DNA from: Halovulum sp039180525
GTDB lineage: Bacteria > Pseudomonadota > Alphaproteobacteria > Rhodobacterales > Rhodobacteraceae
Assembly (NCBI GenBank): GCA_039180525.1
Contig: JBCDDF010000005.1
Span: 59,114 to 123,113, forward strand
DNA length: 64,000 nt
Reading direction: 5' to 3'
Part shown: positions 34,160 through 41,286 of the stretch, piece by piece
How positions within the stretch are numbered: the first letter of the stretch is position 1
Layout of the letters: every line of letters begins with the position of its first letter
Translations under genes and position numbers: made by a program
The notes under the pieces: model-generated
Told to the model about the DNA's origin: nothing
The model's database searches: none
What the model saw: only the letters and a program-made list of their open reading frames with translations

Positions 34160-34861
34160 TTAGTGATGCGGGTCGTGATGCGGCTTCTGCGGCTGCGGAT
34201 AGATCTGCAGCGACGGCACCAGGACGTTCGGCGGCTGCTCGATGGCATACATGAACGCGTTCGCGATGTCGTCGGGCCGCAGCGCGTGGGGCTTGGGGTC
34301 GTCGAAAAACGGCGTGTCGGTCATGCCTGGGTTGATGCAGGTCACCCGGCCGCCGGCATCGCCCAATTCGGCGCCCAGATTGTCGGCATAGCCGCGGATG
34401 AACCATTTGGTGGCGCTATAGACAGAGCCCCAGACGGTGCTGTGCCCGGCCAGAGAGCCCACCAGCACCAGGTGCCCCTTGCTTTCGCGCAGATGCGGCA
34501 GGGCGTATTTCGCCGTGACCGCGACGCCGAAATTGTTGACCATGATCATCTCGCGGAAGCTTTCGATATCGCCGCTTTCCGTTCCGCGCGAAGACGCGCC
34601 CAGCCCGGCATTCGCGAACACCACATCCAGCCGCCCGTAATGCGCCACCGCATCGTCGAACATTGCCTTTTGTTGGGCGGCGTCGGTGACATCGCAATTC
34701 AGCGCGATGGCGTTGTCGGCGCCGAACTCCTGAACCAGCGCCTGCAGCTTTTCCGCCGACCGCGCCGCCAGCGCAACCTTGTGGCCCACAGCCACGGCGT
34801 GACGGGCGCAGACCTCGCCGATGCCCGACGATCCGCCGGTGATGAGGATGACTTTCGACAT
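34160..34861 (-). CDS. Short-chain dehydrogenase/reductase, YdfG-like
   Basis: The 233-residue SDR has the coenzyme motif T-G-G-S-S-G-I-G, N-A-G at about residue 85, catalytic Ser in V-L-V-G-S-L-A-G-H and Y-S-A-T-K as the catalytic Tyr-Lys pair. The C-terminal P-G-M-T-D-T sequence fits NADP-dependent hydroxy-acid or serine dehydrogenases such as YdfG. It faces the LacI-controlled operon on the same strand but lies upstream of the operator, so it is probably separate. The C-terminus (K-P-H-H-D-P-H-H) is His-rich, which is unusual. Confidence 0.8.
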   Translation of the reverse strand: MSKVILITGGSSGIGEVCARHAVAVGHKVALAARSAEKLQALVQEFGADNAIALNCDVTDAAQQKAMFDDAVAHYGRLDVVFANAGLGASSRGTESGDIESFREMIMVNNFGVAVTAKYALPHLRESKGHLVLVGSLAGHSTVWGSVYSATKWFIRGYADNLGAELGDAGGRVTCINPGMTDTPFFDDPKPHALRPDDIANAFMYAIEQPPNVLVPSLQIYPQPQKPHHDPHH

Positions 34862-34945
34862 GATGCGTCCTTCGGATCTGCCGCCGATCGCCGGCGTTTT
34901 TGCTCAAACCGCTGAATTTGAACCAAAACTCTCTTTCAGACCGAT

Positions 34946-35680
34946 TCAGTTTGAAACGATTTTGGTCTCGGCGGCGCGGGCGAACACGAAGAAATCCGCG
35001 AAAGAGGAATTCTCCGGGTCCTTCGGATCATAGGGGAACCGGTTGGGCATGTGGGCGGTCAGGCGAAACTGCGGCCGGTGTTCGGCGATCCAATCGGTAA
35101 AGCGGCGGTGCCGCACATGCTTTTCGGGCGGTTGCTCGTCCTTGTTGGAGGCATAGACGATGACGAAACGTTCCGCCGCATCGAACAGCCCGGCCATATA
35201 GGCGTGATAGGTTTCGTCTTCGACCAGGTGATAGATCACGTCCAGCGACAGCGCCAACTCCGCGCGGCGGCCATCATAGGCGGCGACGGTCAGAAACGTC
35301 TTGTCAGGGTCGGCGGCAAAACGTTCGCGGCAGGCGGCCACCACGGTCTCGGAGATGTCGACGCCGACATAGGCGGGGTACTGCGCCAGCGCGACTTGAT
35401 TGCCGTCGCCCGATCCGAACTCGATCACAGTCTGGATGTTTTCCTCGGCGACGAAGTCGTTCAATACCTCGGCCTTGTAGGCTGCGAGCCTGCCATAGCT
35501 GCCGGCCCCGGAGTTTCCACCCTTGCGGTAGCGCTCCTCCCAGTAGCGATCCGAGCTTTCGAAACGCCAACGGCCGGCGAGCGCCATCACGGCACGCGCG
35601 GCCGGTGCCAGCGGCGTGCCCACGACGAGGTTCTTAAGCGTCCGTTTCAATCTGCCCGACCTTCCCGACACCAGCGGCAC
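34946..35680 (-). CDS. SAM-dependent methyltransferase-like protein
   Basis: The 244-residue protein has a class I methyltransferase core, with V-I-E-F-G-S-G-D-G-N as motif I at about residues 85-94 and V-G-V-D-I-S-E-T-V as the acidic SAM-binding loop. D-V-I-Y-H-L-V-E-D follows, as in motif IV. The N-terminal part carries W-E-E-R-Y-R-K-G-G-N-S-G, typical of small-molecule or glycan methyltransferases. The start at 35680 is a GTG; the true start may be an internal GTG or TTG. Substrate unknown. Confidence 0.72.
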   Translation of the reverse strand: MPLVSGRSGRLKRTLKNLVVGTPLAPAARAVMALAGRWRFESSDRYWEERYRKGGNSGAGSYGRLAAYKAEVLNDFVAEENIQTVIEFGSGDGNQVALAQYPAYVGVDISETVVAACRERFAADPDKTFLTVAAYDGRRAELALSLDVIYHLVEDETYHAYMAGLFDAAERFVIVYASNKDEQPPEKHVRHRRFTDWIAEHRPQFRLTAHMPNRFPYDPKDPENSSFADFFVFARAAETKIVSN

Positions 35681-35772
35681 AAAACCGCGAGCGCAGTGGT
35701 AGTGCGTTGCCCGCGCGCCGGCAATCCCCGCGCCGCGAACGCGGCACGATGGTGGCGGATCCGTCCTGCCGG

Positions 35773-36828
35773 TCAGCGGATCCGGCGCTGGGTTTCCGCG
35801 TCGAAGAAATAGACCGGGCTGTCGCCGACCGAAACATGCCCGCCGCTGCCCTCGCGGATCGAGCGACCCTCTTTGGCCTCTGCGATGATGCGCGCACCCG
35901 AGGGCGTGACCAGATAGACGAAGGACACACCGCCCAGATGCTCGATCAGGTCGATATGAAGCGGACCCTCGGGTTCGACCATCAGATGCTCGGGCCGCAG
36001 CCCGACGATCACCTTGGATCCGGGGCCCGGCAGACCGGCAGGGCCGGTCACGCGCAAGTCGCCCAGATCGGGCACGCGCACGCCGCCCTCCTCGACCACG
36101 CCTTCCAGAAAGTTCATCGATGGCGACCCGATGAAGCCGGCGACGAACTGGTTGTCGGGGTCGTCATACAGATCCAGCGGCGCGCCGACCTGTTCGATAT
36201 TGCCGGCCCGCAGCACCACGATCTTGTCGGCCAGCGTCATCGCCTCGACCTGGTCGTGGGTGACATAGATCATGGTGGCGCCGATCTCGTTATGCAGCCG
36301 GCTGATTTCCACCCGCATCTCCACCCGCAATTCGGCGTCCAGGTTCGAAAGCGGTTCGTCGAAAAGGAACACCTTGGGCCCGCGGACGATCGCCCGGCCG
36401 ATGGCGACCCGCTGCCTCTGGCCGCCCGACAGCGCCTTGGGCTTGCGGTCGAGATAGGGGTCGAGTTTCAGGATCGCCGCGGCCTTTGAGACCTTGTCCT
36501 CGATCTCCGCCTTTGGCACGCCGTTCATCTTCAGCCCGAAGCCCATGTTTTCGCGGACCGTCATGTGCGGGTAAAGCGCATAGGTCTGGAACACCATCGC
36601 CACGCCGCGTTCAGAGGGGTCGCGGTGGGTGACATCCTCGGCGTCGATGGCGATCTGGCCGTCGCTTGTCTCCTCCAGCCCGGCGATCATGCGCAGCAGC
36701 GTGGACTTGCCGCAGCCCGAGGGGCCCACGAAAACGGCGAACTCGCCCTCTTCGATCTGCAGGTTCACACCGTGGATCACTTGGGTCTCGCCATAGCTTT
36801 TGATGACATCCGTCAGGGTGACGCCCAT
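35773..36828 (-). CDS. ugpC: UgpC/MsmK-type ABC transporter ATPase
   Basis: The 351-residue ATPase of carbohydrate importers has Walker A G-P-S-G-C-G-K-S-T, signature L-S-G-G-Q-R-Q-R, Walker B F-L-F-D-E-P-L-S and the C-terminal TOBE domain. It sits just after the IclR gene (3 bases) and diverges from the binding protein and permeases at 37793-41277, which have no other ATPase beside them. It is therefore the probable energy source for that galactoside importer, although MsmK-like ATPases are often shared among importers. Confidence 0.9.
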   Translation of the reverse strand: MGVTLTDVIKSYGETQVIHGVNLQIEEGEFAVFVGPSGCGKSTLLRMIAGLEETSDGQIAIDAEDVTHRDPSERGVAMVFQTYALYPHMTVRENMGFGLKMNGVPKAEIEDKVSKAAAILKLDPYLDRKPKALSGGQRQRVAIGRAIVRGPKVFLFDEPLSNLDAELRVEMRVEISRLHNEIGATMIYVTHDQVEAMTLADKIVVLRAGNIEQVGAPLDLYDDPDNQFVAGFIGSPSMNFLEGVVEEGGVRVPDLGDLRVTGPAGLPGPGSKVIVGLRPEHLMVEPEGPLHIDLIEHLGGVSFVYLVTPSGARIIAEAKEGRSIREGSGGHVSVGDSPVYFFDAETQRRIR

Positions 36829-36831
36829 GGG

Positions 36832-37638
36832 TCAGGCACTCCTTGGCTGTGGGATTTGTTGCGGGAAGGCCCAGGGCTGAAGCCGGGCGGCGATGTCCTG
36901 GGCCGTGGCCTGCAGATCGGGCGCCAGCGTCGCCAGGTCGGTCAGGTCGTGCCGCAGCGTGGTGGAGGTGATCGACAACGCGCCCAGGGGCTCTCTGGCG
37001 GTGTTCAGGATCGGCACAGCGACGCAGATGATGCCGGGTTCGTGCTCCTCCCGGTCGAACGATACGCCAGATCGGCGGATCTCGGTCAGTTCGCCGCGCA
37101 ACATATCGGCGCTGATCAGCGTGCGGGGCGTGTGCGGGTGATAGGCTTGGGCCTTGAGCGCACGGTCCAATTCCGGGTCAGGCAGATGCGCCAGCATCGC
37201 CTTGCCGACGCCGGTGCAATAGGCCGGCCCGACCTTGCCCGCGTCGGAAAACATCGACACCGGCGTCTTGGCGTTGCGTTTGTCCACGTACAGCACCTGA
37301 CCGGCATCGAGCTGTGCCAGATGCACCGTCTCCCCAAGCTTGGCGCTCAGCTTGTCCAGACACGGCCGCGCCAACGGGGCGATCGATGCCTGCGCCCACG
37401 CGCCATGTGCCAGCCGGATCAGCCGCATGCCCAGGGTATAGGTATTGCGGTCGGGATCGTGCGCCAGCATGCCCTGATGGGTCAGCGTCTGAAGCAGCCG
37501 GTACAGCGTCGCCTTCGGATAGGCCCCTTGCGCCAGCAGATCGGAAAAGCGGACCGGGCCACCATAGGCGGCCACCGCATCCAGCAGATCCATCGCCTTG
37601 CCGACGGTGCCGTCCACATGCCCGGGCTTCGCGGTCAT
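36832..37638 (-). CDS. IclR family transcriptional regulator
   Basis: The 268-residue protein has an N-terminal winged helix (A-M-D-L-L-D-A-V-A, Y-P-K-A-T-L-Y-R-L-L-Q-T-L) and the C-terminal IclR effector domain with C-T-G-V-G-K-A-M-L-A. It diverges from the galactoside transport operon and presumably regulates it and ugpC. The ATG at 37638 has a good GGGAGG site; a TTG start at 37704 would add 22 residues and overlap the promoter, so it was rejected. Confidence 0.87.
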   Translation of the reverse strand: MTAKPGHVDGTVGKAMDLLDAVAAYGGPVRFSDLLAQGAYPKATLYRLLQTLTHQGMLAHDPDRNTYTLGMRLIRLAHGAWAQASIAPLARPCLDKLSAKLGETVHLAQLDAGQVLYVDKRNAKTPVSMFSDAGKVGPAYCTGVGKAMLAHLPDPELDRALKAQAYHPHTPRTLISADMLRGELTEIRRSGVSFDREEHEPGIICVAVPILNTAREPLGALSITSTTLRHDLTDLATLAPDLQATAQDIAARLQPWAFPQQIPQPRSA

Positions 37639-37697
37639 GGCGCGCCTGATCCCTCCCTTGAACTGCCCGGTTGGACCCCGGGCGCTTATCGTGTTGG

Positions 37698-37762
37698 TTG
37701 ACAAGGTTAGAATATCGCGCCATCATTTTCAATAATCAAAACCAGGTTTCGATATGTGGAAC
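37698..37762 (+). promoter_or_regulatory. Probable promoter and IclR site of the galactoside operon
   Basis: TTGACA at 37698-37703 is a perfect -35 hexamer, with CATCAT 17 bases further on as a modest -10. A near-palindrome GTTTC-GATATGT-GGAAC at 37746-37762 lies just downstream, before the binding-protein start at 37793, and is a candidate IclR operator. The AT-rich stretch between them stands out from the GC-rich surroundings. Confidence 0.45.
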
Positions 37763-37792
37763 TGATCGAGGCCGGTGAATTGGGAGGTACCC

Positions 37793-39055
37793 ATGAAGTC
37801 CACGCTCAAAGCGTCCGTCGCGGCGCTTTTCACTGCTGCTATGGTTTCCGGTTCGGCCTGGGCCGAAGGGCAGGCGCTGACCGGTGATCTTCGGATCTTC
37901 CTCGACACCTCGAACCCCGCGCCGCGAGCGACGATGGAGGCGATGATCGCGCGCTTCGGCGAGCAGCATCCCGATTTGAACATCGAAACCACCGTCATCG
38001 ACCGCGAGGCGTACAAGACCCAGATCCGCAACTTCCTCACCGCGGATGCGCCGGATGTGGCGACTTGGTATGCCGCCAACCGGATGCTTCCCTATGTGGA
38101 AGCAGGCCTGTTCGAAGACGTCTCCGACCTGTGGGACGGCACCGAACTGGGCGAGGAACTGGCCTCGACCAAGGGCGCGATGACCATCGACGACAAGCAG
38201 TGGGGCGTGCCCTACACCTATTACCAGTGGGGCGTCTATTACCGGAAGGACATCTTCGAAGGGCTTGGCCTGACCGAACCAACCACCTGGGAAGAGGAAA
38301 AGGCCAACTGCCAGAAGATCGTCGATTCGGGCCGCGCCTGCTATACCATCGGCACTAAGTTCCTTTGGACCGCGGGCGGCTGGTTCGACTATCTGAACCT
38401 GCGCACCAACGGCTTTGACTTCCACATGGATCTGGCCGCGGGCAATGTCAGCTGGGAAGATGACCGGGTGAAGCAGACCTTTGCGAATTGGCGCGAGCTG
38501 ATCGACATGGGCGCGTTCATCGACAACCACCAGACCTATAGCTGGCAGGAGGCGCTGCCGTTCATGGTCAACGGCCAGGCGGCCGCCTATCTGATGGGCA
38601 ACTTCGCCGTCGCGCCGCTGCGGGAAGCCGGGCTGACCGACGACCAGTTGGACTTCTACCAATTCGTCGCCATCAACCCGGACGTCGAACTGGCCGAGGA
38701 TGCGCCGACGGACACGTTCCACATCCCCGCCAATGCGCAGAACAAGGAAGCTGCGCGCGCGTTTCTGAAATTCGCCGTATCGGCCGAACAGCAGACCATC
38801 ATCAACAATGGTGAGAACCTGGGTCAGTTGCCGGTGAACGCCAATTCCTCGGTCGACGACGACAAGTTCCTGAACGAAGGCTTCGTCATGCTGTCATCGA
38901 ACAGTCCGGGCGGTGTGGCCCAGTTCTGGGACCGCGATGCGCCGGCCGAAATGGCAAAGGCGTCTATGGAGGGTTTCCAGGAGTTCATGGTCAAGCCCGA
39001 CGAGGTGGATCGGATTCTGTCGCGCCTGGAGCGCACCCGCCAGCGCGTCTACTGA
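37793..39055 (+). CDS. Family 1 extracellular sugar-binding protein (galactoside importer)
   Basis: This 420-residue periplasmic protein has a signal peptide of about 23 residues (cleavage after S-A-W-A). It has the family 1 binding-protein fold: F-L-D-T-S-N-P-A-P-R-A-T-M-E, P-D-V-A-T-W-Y-A-A-N-R-M, G-V-P-Y-T-Y-Y-Q-W-G and a C-terminal helical region. It would bind an alpha- or beta-galactoside and deliver it to the two permeases downstream, judging from the glycosidase genes. GGAGG precedes the ATG. Confidence 0.87.
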   Translation: MKSTLKASVAALFTAAMVSGSAWAEGQALTGDLRIFLDTSNPAPRATMEAMIARFGEQHPDLNIETTVIDREAYKTQIRNFLTADAPDVATWYAANRMLPYVEAGLFEDVSDLWDGTELGEELASTKGAMTIDDKQWGVPYTYYQWGVYYRKDIFEGLGLTEPTTWEEEKANCQKIVDSGRACYTIGTKFLWTAGGWFDYLNLRTNGFDFHMDLAAGNVSWEDDRVKQTFANWRELIDMGAFIDNHQTYSWQEALPFMVNGQAAAYLMGNFAVAPLREAGLTDDQLDFYQFVAINPDVELAEDAPTDTFHIPANAQNKEAARAFLKFAVSAEQQTIINNGENLGQLPVNANSSVDDDKFLNEGFVMLSSNSPGGVAQFWDRDAPAEMAKASMEGFQEFMVKPDEVDRILSRLERTRQRVY

Positions 39056-39067
39056 GGCACGCCTCCT

Positions 39068-39092
39068 CCCTCCGCGCGGACTGCGCGGGGGG
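39068..39092 (+). promoter_or_regulatory. Hairpin after the galactoside-binding protein gene
   Basis: CCCTCCGCGC and GCGCGGGGGG form a 10-bp stem (one G-T wobble) around GGACT, placed 12 bases after the binding-protein stop and 45 before the permease start. It mirrors the hairpin at 32179 in the other importer operon and should raise binding-protein expression relative to the permeases. Confidence 0.6.
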
Positions 39093-39136
39093 AACCGCCC
39101 GTCAGGGCCCATAACGATACATAGGGGGGAAGACCA

Positions 39137-40069
39137 ATGGCGACAGCGGCAGCGGCGCTTCCGGCGGACAACCGCAGCTGGTTCCACCGCAACCAGCAAT
39201 CGCTCGCACCCTGGCTGTTCCTGGCGCCGGGCGTTCTGTTTTTCCTGTTCTATGTCATCTTTCCGGTCTTTCAGTCCTTCAATATCTCGCTTTACGAGTG
39301 GGACGGGTTGGGCCAGGCCGAATATGTCGGGCTGCGCAACTACGAAGACCTTTACTACGAATTCATCGACCGCGATGCGTTCTACACCGCGCTGAAGAAC
39401 AACGTCATCTGGCTGGCGCTTTACCTGCTGGCGATCCCGGCCGGGCTGTTCATCGCGCTGTTTCTAAATCAGAACGTGTTCGGCATCCGGCTTTACAAGT
39501 CGCTCTTCTTCTTTCCCTTCGTCATCAGTCAGGTCGTCGTCGGGCTGGTGTTCACCTGGTTCTACGATCCCACCTTCGGGCTGCTGAACAGCTTTCTGGG
39601 CTTCTTCGGGCTCGGTCCCGTGAATGTGCTGGGCGACGAGAACCTGGTGACCTATGGCATCATCGCCGCGGGTCTGTGGCCGCAGACGGCCTATTGCATG
39701 ATCCTCTACCTGACCGGGCTCAACGCGGTCGACCCCGAACAGATCGAGGCCGGCCGGCTTGACGGCGCAAAAGGCTGGCGGATGCTGTGGTACATCGTGA
39801 TCCCGCAACTGAAGCCTGCGACCTTCATCGCCTTCGTGGTCACCATCATCGGCGCGCTCAGGTCCTTCGATCTGATCTCGATCATGACTCAGGGCGGGCC
39901 GTTCGGATCCTCCCGCGTGCTGGCATACTACATGTTCGAGGTCGCGCTGTCCGAATACGGCTTCCGCATGGGCTATGGCGCCGCTATCGCCGTGGTGCTG
40001 TTCCTGATCATGCTGTGCTTCATCGCCTACTTCCTGTGGTCGATGTACCGCGAAGAGCGGGGGCGCTGA
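39137..40069 (+). CDS. Carbohydrate ABC permease, MalF/UgpA type
   Basis: The 310-residue inner-membrane permease has six main hydrophobic segments. The EAA-like coupling loop reads E-A-G-R-L-D-G-A-K-G-W-R-M-L at about residues 200-213, and D-P-E-Q-I-E precedes it. It is of the MalF-type family that pairs with a MalG-type permease, found at 40429. The YjbR gene begins one base after its stop. The N-terminal soluble region is short, as in UgpA. Confidence 0.88.
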   Translation: MATAAAALPADNRSWFHRNQQSLAPWLFLAPGVLFFLFYVIFPVFQSFNISLYEWDGLGQAEYVGLRNYEDLYYEFIDRDAFYTALKNNVIWLALYLLAIPAGLFIALFLNQNVFGIRLYKSLFFFPFVISQVVVGLVFTWFYDPTFGLLNSFLGFFGLGPVNVLGDENLVTYGIIAAGLWPQTAYCMILYLTGLNAVDPEQIEAGRLDGAKGWRMLWYIVIPQLKPATFIAFVVTIIGALRSFDLISIMTQGGPFGSSRVLAYYMFEVALSEYGFRMGYGAAIAVVLFLIMLCFIAYFLWSMYREERGR

Positions 40070-40074
40070 GATGT
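40066..40074. repeat. Left copy of a 9-base direct repeat flanking yjbR-like gene
   Basis: CTGAGATGT spans the stop codon of the first permease and the start codon of the YjbR gene. The same nonamer recurs at 40424-40432 across the YjbR stop and the second permease start. Confidence 0.7.
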
Positions 40075-40427
40075 CTGCTGCGGGACGCGAGGCCGTGAAC
40101 ACGATCTGCGGCGCCTTTCCTGGCGCCGAGAAGTCGGACCCTTGGGGTGGCGGCCACGACGCCTGGAAGGTGGGCGGCAAGATGTTCGCCTGCATCGGCG
40201 CGATGGGCGACGGCGTTTCCGTCAAATGCGCCGATATCGAAATGGCCTCGGTGCTGATCGAAAGCGGGTCCGCCCGGCGCGCGCCCTATTTCCACAAAAG
40301 CTGGGTTCGCCTGGATTGGGACACGCCGCAGGACGACATGCGCCACCGGCTGGGCCAATCCTATGACCTGGTCCGGTCCAAACTGACCAAGAAACTGCAG
40401 GCCAGCCTGCCGGAAAGGGAGGTCTGA
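40071..40427 (+). CDS. MmcQ/YjbR family protein
   Basis: The 118-residue protein matches the MmcQ/YjbR family of small alpha/beta proteins with a fold like DNA-binding domains. Typical sequence is F-P-G-A-E-K-S-D-P-W-G and W-K-V-G-G-K-M-F-A, then Y-F-H-K-S-W-V-R-L-D-W. It is embedded between two importer permease genes with one-base gaps, which is unusual because it has no known role in transport. Function unknown. Confidence 0.82.
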   Translation: MSAAGREAVNTICGAFPGAEKSDPWGGGHDAWKVGGKMFACIGAMGDGVSVKCADIEMASVLIESGSARRAPYFHKSWVRLDWDTPQDDMRHRLGQSYDLVRSKLTKKLQASLPEREV

Positions 40428-40432
40428 GATGT
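40424..40432. repeat. Right copy of the 9-base direct repeat
   Basis: CTGAGATGT repeats exactly the sequence at 40066-40074, here spanning the YjbR stop and the second permease start. Loss of one copy with the intervening gene would recreate a normal permease-permease junction. Confidence 0.7.
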
Positions 40433-41277
40433 TTCCCGCACCGATCGAAAAGCAGTCGCGCGCCGCGCAGATCACCTATCAAAGCTTCCTGCCCCTGGCG
40501 CTGATCCTGTGGCTGGGGCCGTTGGTGGCGGTGGCGATCTTCTCCATCAAACCGGATGCCGATTTCACCAATGCCAACTACTGGGGCTGGCCGTCCTCTT
40601 TCGAAGGCGTGACCAACTATTCCAAGGTCTTCCTGGAAAGCGACATGCCGCGGTATCTGCTGAATTCGGTCCTGATCACCGTACCCACGGTGATCGGCGC
40701 CGTGGCGCTGAGTTGCATGACCGGCTTTGCGCTGGGGATCTATAAGTTCCGGTCGAACCTGTGGATTTTCTTCATGTTCGTGGCCGGCAACTTCGTGCCC
40801 TTTCAGATCCTGATGGTGCCGGTGCGCGACCTGACGCTGGATCTGGGGCTTTACAACACAAAGCTGGGGCTGGTGCTGTTCCATGTCGCGTTTCAGACCG
40901 GGTTCTGCACGCTTTTCATGCGCAACTTCATCCGCGCCCTGCCCTTCGAGCTGATCGAAAGCGCGCGGGTCGAGGGTGTCGCGGAGTGGCGCATCTTCTG
41001 GTACGTGGTGCTGCCTTTGATGAAACCAGCCATCGCGGCGCTGGCGGTGCTGATCTTCACCTTTATCTGGAACGACTATTTCTGGGCGGTGGTGCTGACG
41101 CAAGGACCTGAAAGCCAGCCGGTCACGGCGGGGATTACCTCTTTCAACGCGCAGTATCGAGCCGCGTATCACTTGATGAGTGCCGGATCCATCGTCGCGG
41201 CTCTGCCGCCCGTGGCCATGTTCTTCCTGATGCAGAAACACTTTATCGCCGGCCTGACGCTTGGGGCCGTGAAGTGA
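40429..41277 (+). CDS. Carbohydrate ABC permease, MalG/UgpE type
   Basis: The 282-residue permease has six hydrophobic segments and the coupling loop E-S-A-R-V-E-G-V-A-E-W-R-I-F at about residues 178-191. The C-terminus (F-I-A-G-L-T-L-G-A-V-K) is typical of the MalG family. It would form the membrane channel with the permease at 39137. Length is normal. Confidence 0.88.
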   Translation: MFPAPIEKQSRAAQITYQSFLPLALILWLGPLVAVAIFSIKPDADFTNANYWGWPSSFEGVTNYSKVFLESDMPRYLLNSVLITVPTVIGAVALSCMTGFALGIYKFRSNLWIFFMFVAGNFVPFQILMVPVRDLTLDLGLYNTKLGLVLFHVAFQTGFCTLFMRNFIRALPFELIESARVEGVAEWRIFWYVVLPLMKPAIAALAVLIFTFIWNDYFWAVVLTQGPESQPVTAGITSFNAQYRAAYHLMSAGSIVAALPPVAMFFLMQKHFIAGLTLGAVK

Positions 41278-41286
41278 GCAACGCCT

